A stretch of DNA of 15,492 nucleotides from positions 1 to 15,492 of the forward strand of contig JAPLTI010000165.1 in assembly GCA_026398285.1 (NCBI GenBank), in the 5' to 3' direction. This DNA comes from Verrucomicrobiota bacterium (GTDB taxonomy: Bacteria > Verrucomicrobiota > Verrucomicrobiia > Chthoniobacterales > Terrimicrobiaceae). Positions 14,180 through 15,492 of this stretch are shown here, in pieces. The notes beneath the pieces were generated by a model, which had not been told where the DNA came from, made no database searches, and saw only the letters and a program-made list of their open reading frames with translations. The translations under genes and the position numbers were made by a program. Numbering within the stretch: the stretch's first letter is position 1; each line of letters starts with the position of its first letter.

Positions 14180-14920
14180 ATGTTAGCATCTTTCTCCCTT
14201 CGGCCGCGTTCTTTGGTTGTTTCCGCAATCGCGGGATTAACGATGAGTCAGGTTGTTCTGGCAGCCCCGCCTGTTCTCCCGGCGCCTCAAACCCAATCCG
14301 ATCCGACTTCAGCTACTCCCGCTGCGTTCCGGCAGGAATCTCCCGCCTCCGCTCCCCGAGCGGTTGGCTCCGATCGCGCGATCGGCATGGACGCTCCTAT
14401 CCCCTCTCTCATGGCTGGTGAGGGCGACTACATTTTGGCCTCTGGCGATACACTGGATCTCATGGTGTATCGCGAGCCCGATCTGGGAATGAGGTCAAAA
14501 ATTGCCCGGGATGGTCGGGTGCAGTTGCCGCTTCTGGGCGAGGTTAAGGTCGCGGGAATGAGTGTGCGTGATGCACAGGAGCATATACGCAAACTATACG
14601 ATGCCGATTATCTCGTTGACCCGCAGATTTATCTAAACATTGCCTCGTATACCCAGCGAAAGATCACCGTGATCGGTCAAGTCTCGCGGCCTGGCAGTTA
14701 CGAACTTCAAGGCAACGAATCACTCGGCATTTTGGAGGCCATCGGCATGGCGGGAGGTTTCACTCGAATCGCCGATACAAAAAATGTCGTTGTGAAACGC
14801 CGCACCGGCGAGAAAGTGGAGACCATTAAAGTCAACACCAAGCGCCTGGAGTCGCCGGAGGGCGGTAGTTTTCAAGTTTTACCCGGCGACATTCTAACAG
14901 TCGGCGAGAGTTGGTATTAA
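14180..14920 (+). CDS. Wza-type polysaccharide export protein (Poly_export + SLBB)
   Basis: A 246-residue protein from ATG 14180. A signal peptide (~1-29, ending V-V-L-A-A) is followed by a Pro/Ala/Ser-rich linker (~30-75). The polysaccharide export domain (~81-156) has Y-I-L-A-S-G-D-T-L-D-L, V-Y-R-E-P-D-L, and D-G-R-V-Q-L-P-L-L-G-E-V. One SLBB domain (~161-209) follows (I-T-V-I-G-Q-V-S-R-P-G-S-Y, then A-G-G-F-T), and the end is P-G-D-I-L-T-V-G-E-S-W-Y. It should form the outer-membrane or periplasmic channel for exopolysaccharide. There is no Cys near the signal cleavage site, so unlike E. coli Wza it is not an obvious lipoprotein. With one SLBB and no C-terminal helix it is a short family member. 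A chain-length gene starts 33 bp downstream. Confidence 0.93.
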   Translation: MLASFSLRPRSLVVSAIAGLTMSQVVLAAPPVLPAPQTQSDPTSATPAAFRQESPASAPRAVGSDRAIGMDAPIPSLMAGEGDYILASGDTLDLMVYREPDLGMRSKIARDGRVQLPLLGEVKVAGMSVRDAQEHIRKLYDADYLVDPQIYLNIASYTQRKITVIGQVSRPGSYELQGNESLGILEAIGMAGGFTRIADTKNVVVKRRTGEKVETIKVNTKRLESPEGGSFQVLPGDILTVGESWY

Positions 14921-14953
14921 CCCCACGCAGCACGAACTGGAAAATCATTTCGG

Positions 14954-15492
14954 ATGAGCAAGGAAATAGACACCAAAACACCACACACTCCCAGTCCCGC
15001 TCCGATTCAGGAGGCTATCGATTGGCGCGAGTATTTTCATGCCGTTGTAGACAGGCTTTGGATCGTCATCCTCTGTGTTGTGCTGGGAGGCATCTATGCG
15101 GGAGTCAATCTTTCCAAAGTCGAAACAAAATACCGTGCTCGTGCGGTGCTTTTCATCGAGCAAGACAAGGCCCGCATTCTTGACTCCAAAATGGAGCAGG
15201 TTCGCGATGAGCAGATTCGCAGTATCGATATGATCAATACGGTGGTTGACCTGCTTCGCAGTTACCCGTTTGCGCAGCGTGTTTCCGCGCGCTTGAAGCT
15301 CGATCAGGACCCCCGCTTTCTCGCGGCCGCAGGAATTTCAGCCCGCGACGCATCGCCTGATCGTGTAGCGGCGGCATTGAGTTCCATGTCGGCGGCGGTT
15401 TATCGCACCAATACCCGTCTCATCGATTTGATGATCACCTCTGCGGACCCCAATCTTTCTGTGAAGCTCGCGAATGCCTACTGCGACGAGTA
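14954..15492 (+). CDS. Wzz/Wzc-type polysaccharide chain-length determinant, 3' end outside window
   Basis: The frame is open from ATG 14954 to the right edge with no stop: 179 full codons and two bases. After a Pro/Thr-rich N-terminus comes I-D-W-R-E-Y-F-H-A-V-V-D-R-L-W (22-36), a transmembrane helix (~35-52), and the start of the periplasmic Wzz domain (Y-R-A-R-A-V-L-F-I-E-Q, 60-70). The L-I-D-L-M-I-T-S-A-D-P-N-L-S-V-K-L-A-N motif near 156-174 is characteristic of these co-polymerase proteins. Whether it carries a C-terminal tyrosine-kinase domain (Wzc type) cannot be seen. It follows the Wza-type gene by 33 bp and should partner it in setting chain length and driving export. Confidence 0.92.
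   Translation, partial: MSKEIDTKTPHTPSPAPIQEAIDWREYFHAVVDRLWIVILCVVLGGIYAGVNLSKVETKYRARAVLFIEQDKARILDSKMEQVRDEQIRSIDMINTVVDLLRSYPFAQRVSARLKLDQDPRFLAAAGISARDASPDRVAAALSSMSAAVYRTNTRLIDLMITSADPNLSVKLANAYCDE

Overview
The window looks like the chromosome of a Gram-negative bacterium, most likely a member of Verrucomicrobiota. Three things suggest this: an AraC/PhyH/sugar-isomerase-type unit of a kind common in that phylum, a bat (von Willebrand A) operon with a fused batB-batC gene, and an exopolysaccharide export locus with an outer-membrane barrel. The phylum call is inference from gene content and protein style; no marker gene settles it. Base composition is moderately GC-rich and even across the coding regions, and I see no insertion sequence, phage gene or CRISPR array.

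Region 1 (1-3461), sugar-type catabolic unit. A 5'-truncated AraC-family regulator runs in from the left edge. It converges on a two-gene minus-strand operon encoding a phytanoyl-CoA-dioxygenase-family Fe(II)/2-oxoglutarate enzyme and a TIM-barrel sugar isomerase/epimerase-like protein. A second AraC regulator with a cupin-type sensor domain is divergent from that operon. The 77-bp divergent gap holds two copies of a 15-bp motif spaced exactly 21 bp apart, which fits an AraC-type operator.

Region 2 (3462-4197), tRNA-Phe(GAA) on the minus strand, followed by a small one-helix membrane protein of unknown function on the plus strand.

Region 3 (4294-12328), a bat operon on the plus strand: MoxR AAA+ ATPase, DUF58 protein, small DUF4381-like membrane protein, BatA, a BatB-BatC fusion, BatD and BatE. 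From the DUF58 gene onward the reading frames overlap by 4 to 20 bases, or nearly touch if batD starts at its second ATG, so the genes are probably translated as one coupled unit. The expected picture is an inner-membrane complex: two vWA domains with intact MIDAS residues, periplasmic TPR and BatD domains, and a MoxR chaperone ATPase in the cytoplasm. The bat family is linked to stress and aerotolerance phenotypes in some bacteria, but its biochemical role is not settled.

Region 4 (12329-12587), tRNA-Gly(GCC) with a well-formed stable-RNA promoter and upstream A/T tract. It separates the bat operon from the polysaccharide locus.

Region 5 (12588-15492), start of an exopolysaccharide export locus: an outer-membrane beta-barrel protein, a Wza-type export protein with an SLBB domain but no lipobox, and the N-terminal part of a Wzz/Wzc-type chain-length protein that runs off the right edge.

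The least ordinary items are the 21-bp tandem operator, the BatB-BatC fusion that keeps what looks like BatC's old signal peptide as an internal membrane segment, and the inverted repeat that pairs the tRNA-Gly 3' end with a downstream terminator-like site. Nothing here clearly amounts to a new defence or mobile system.
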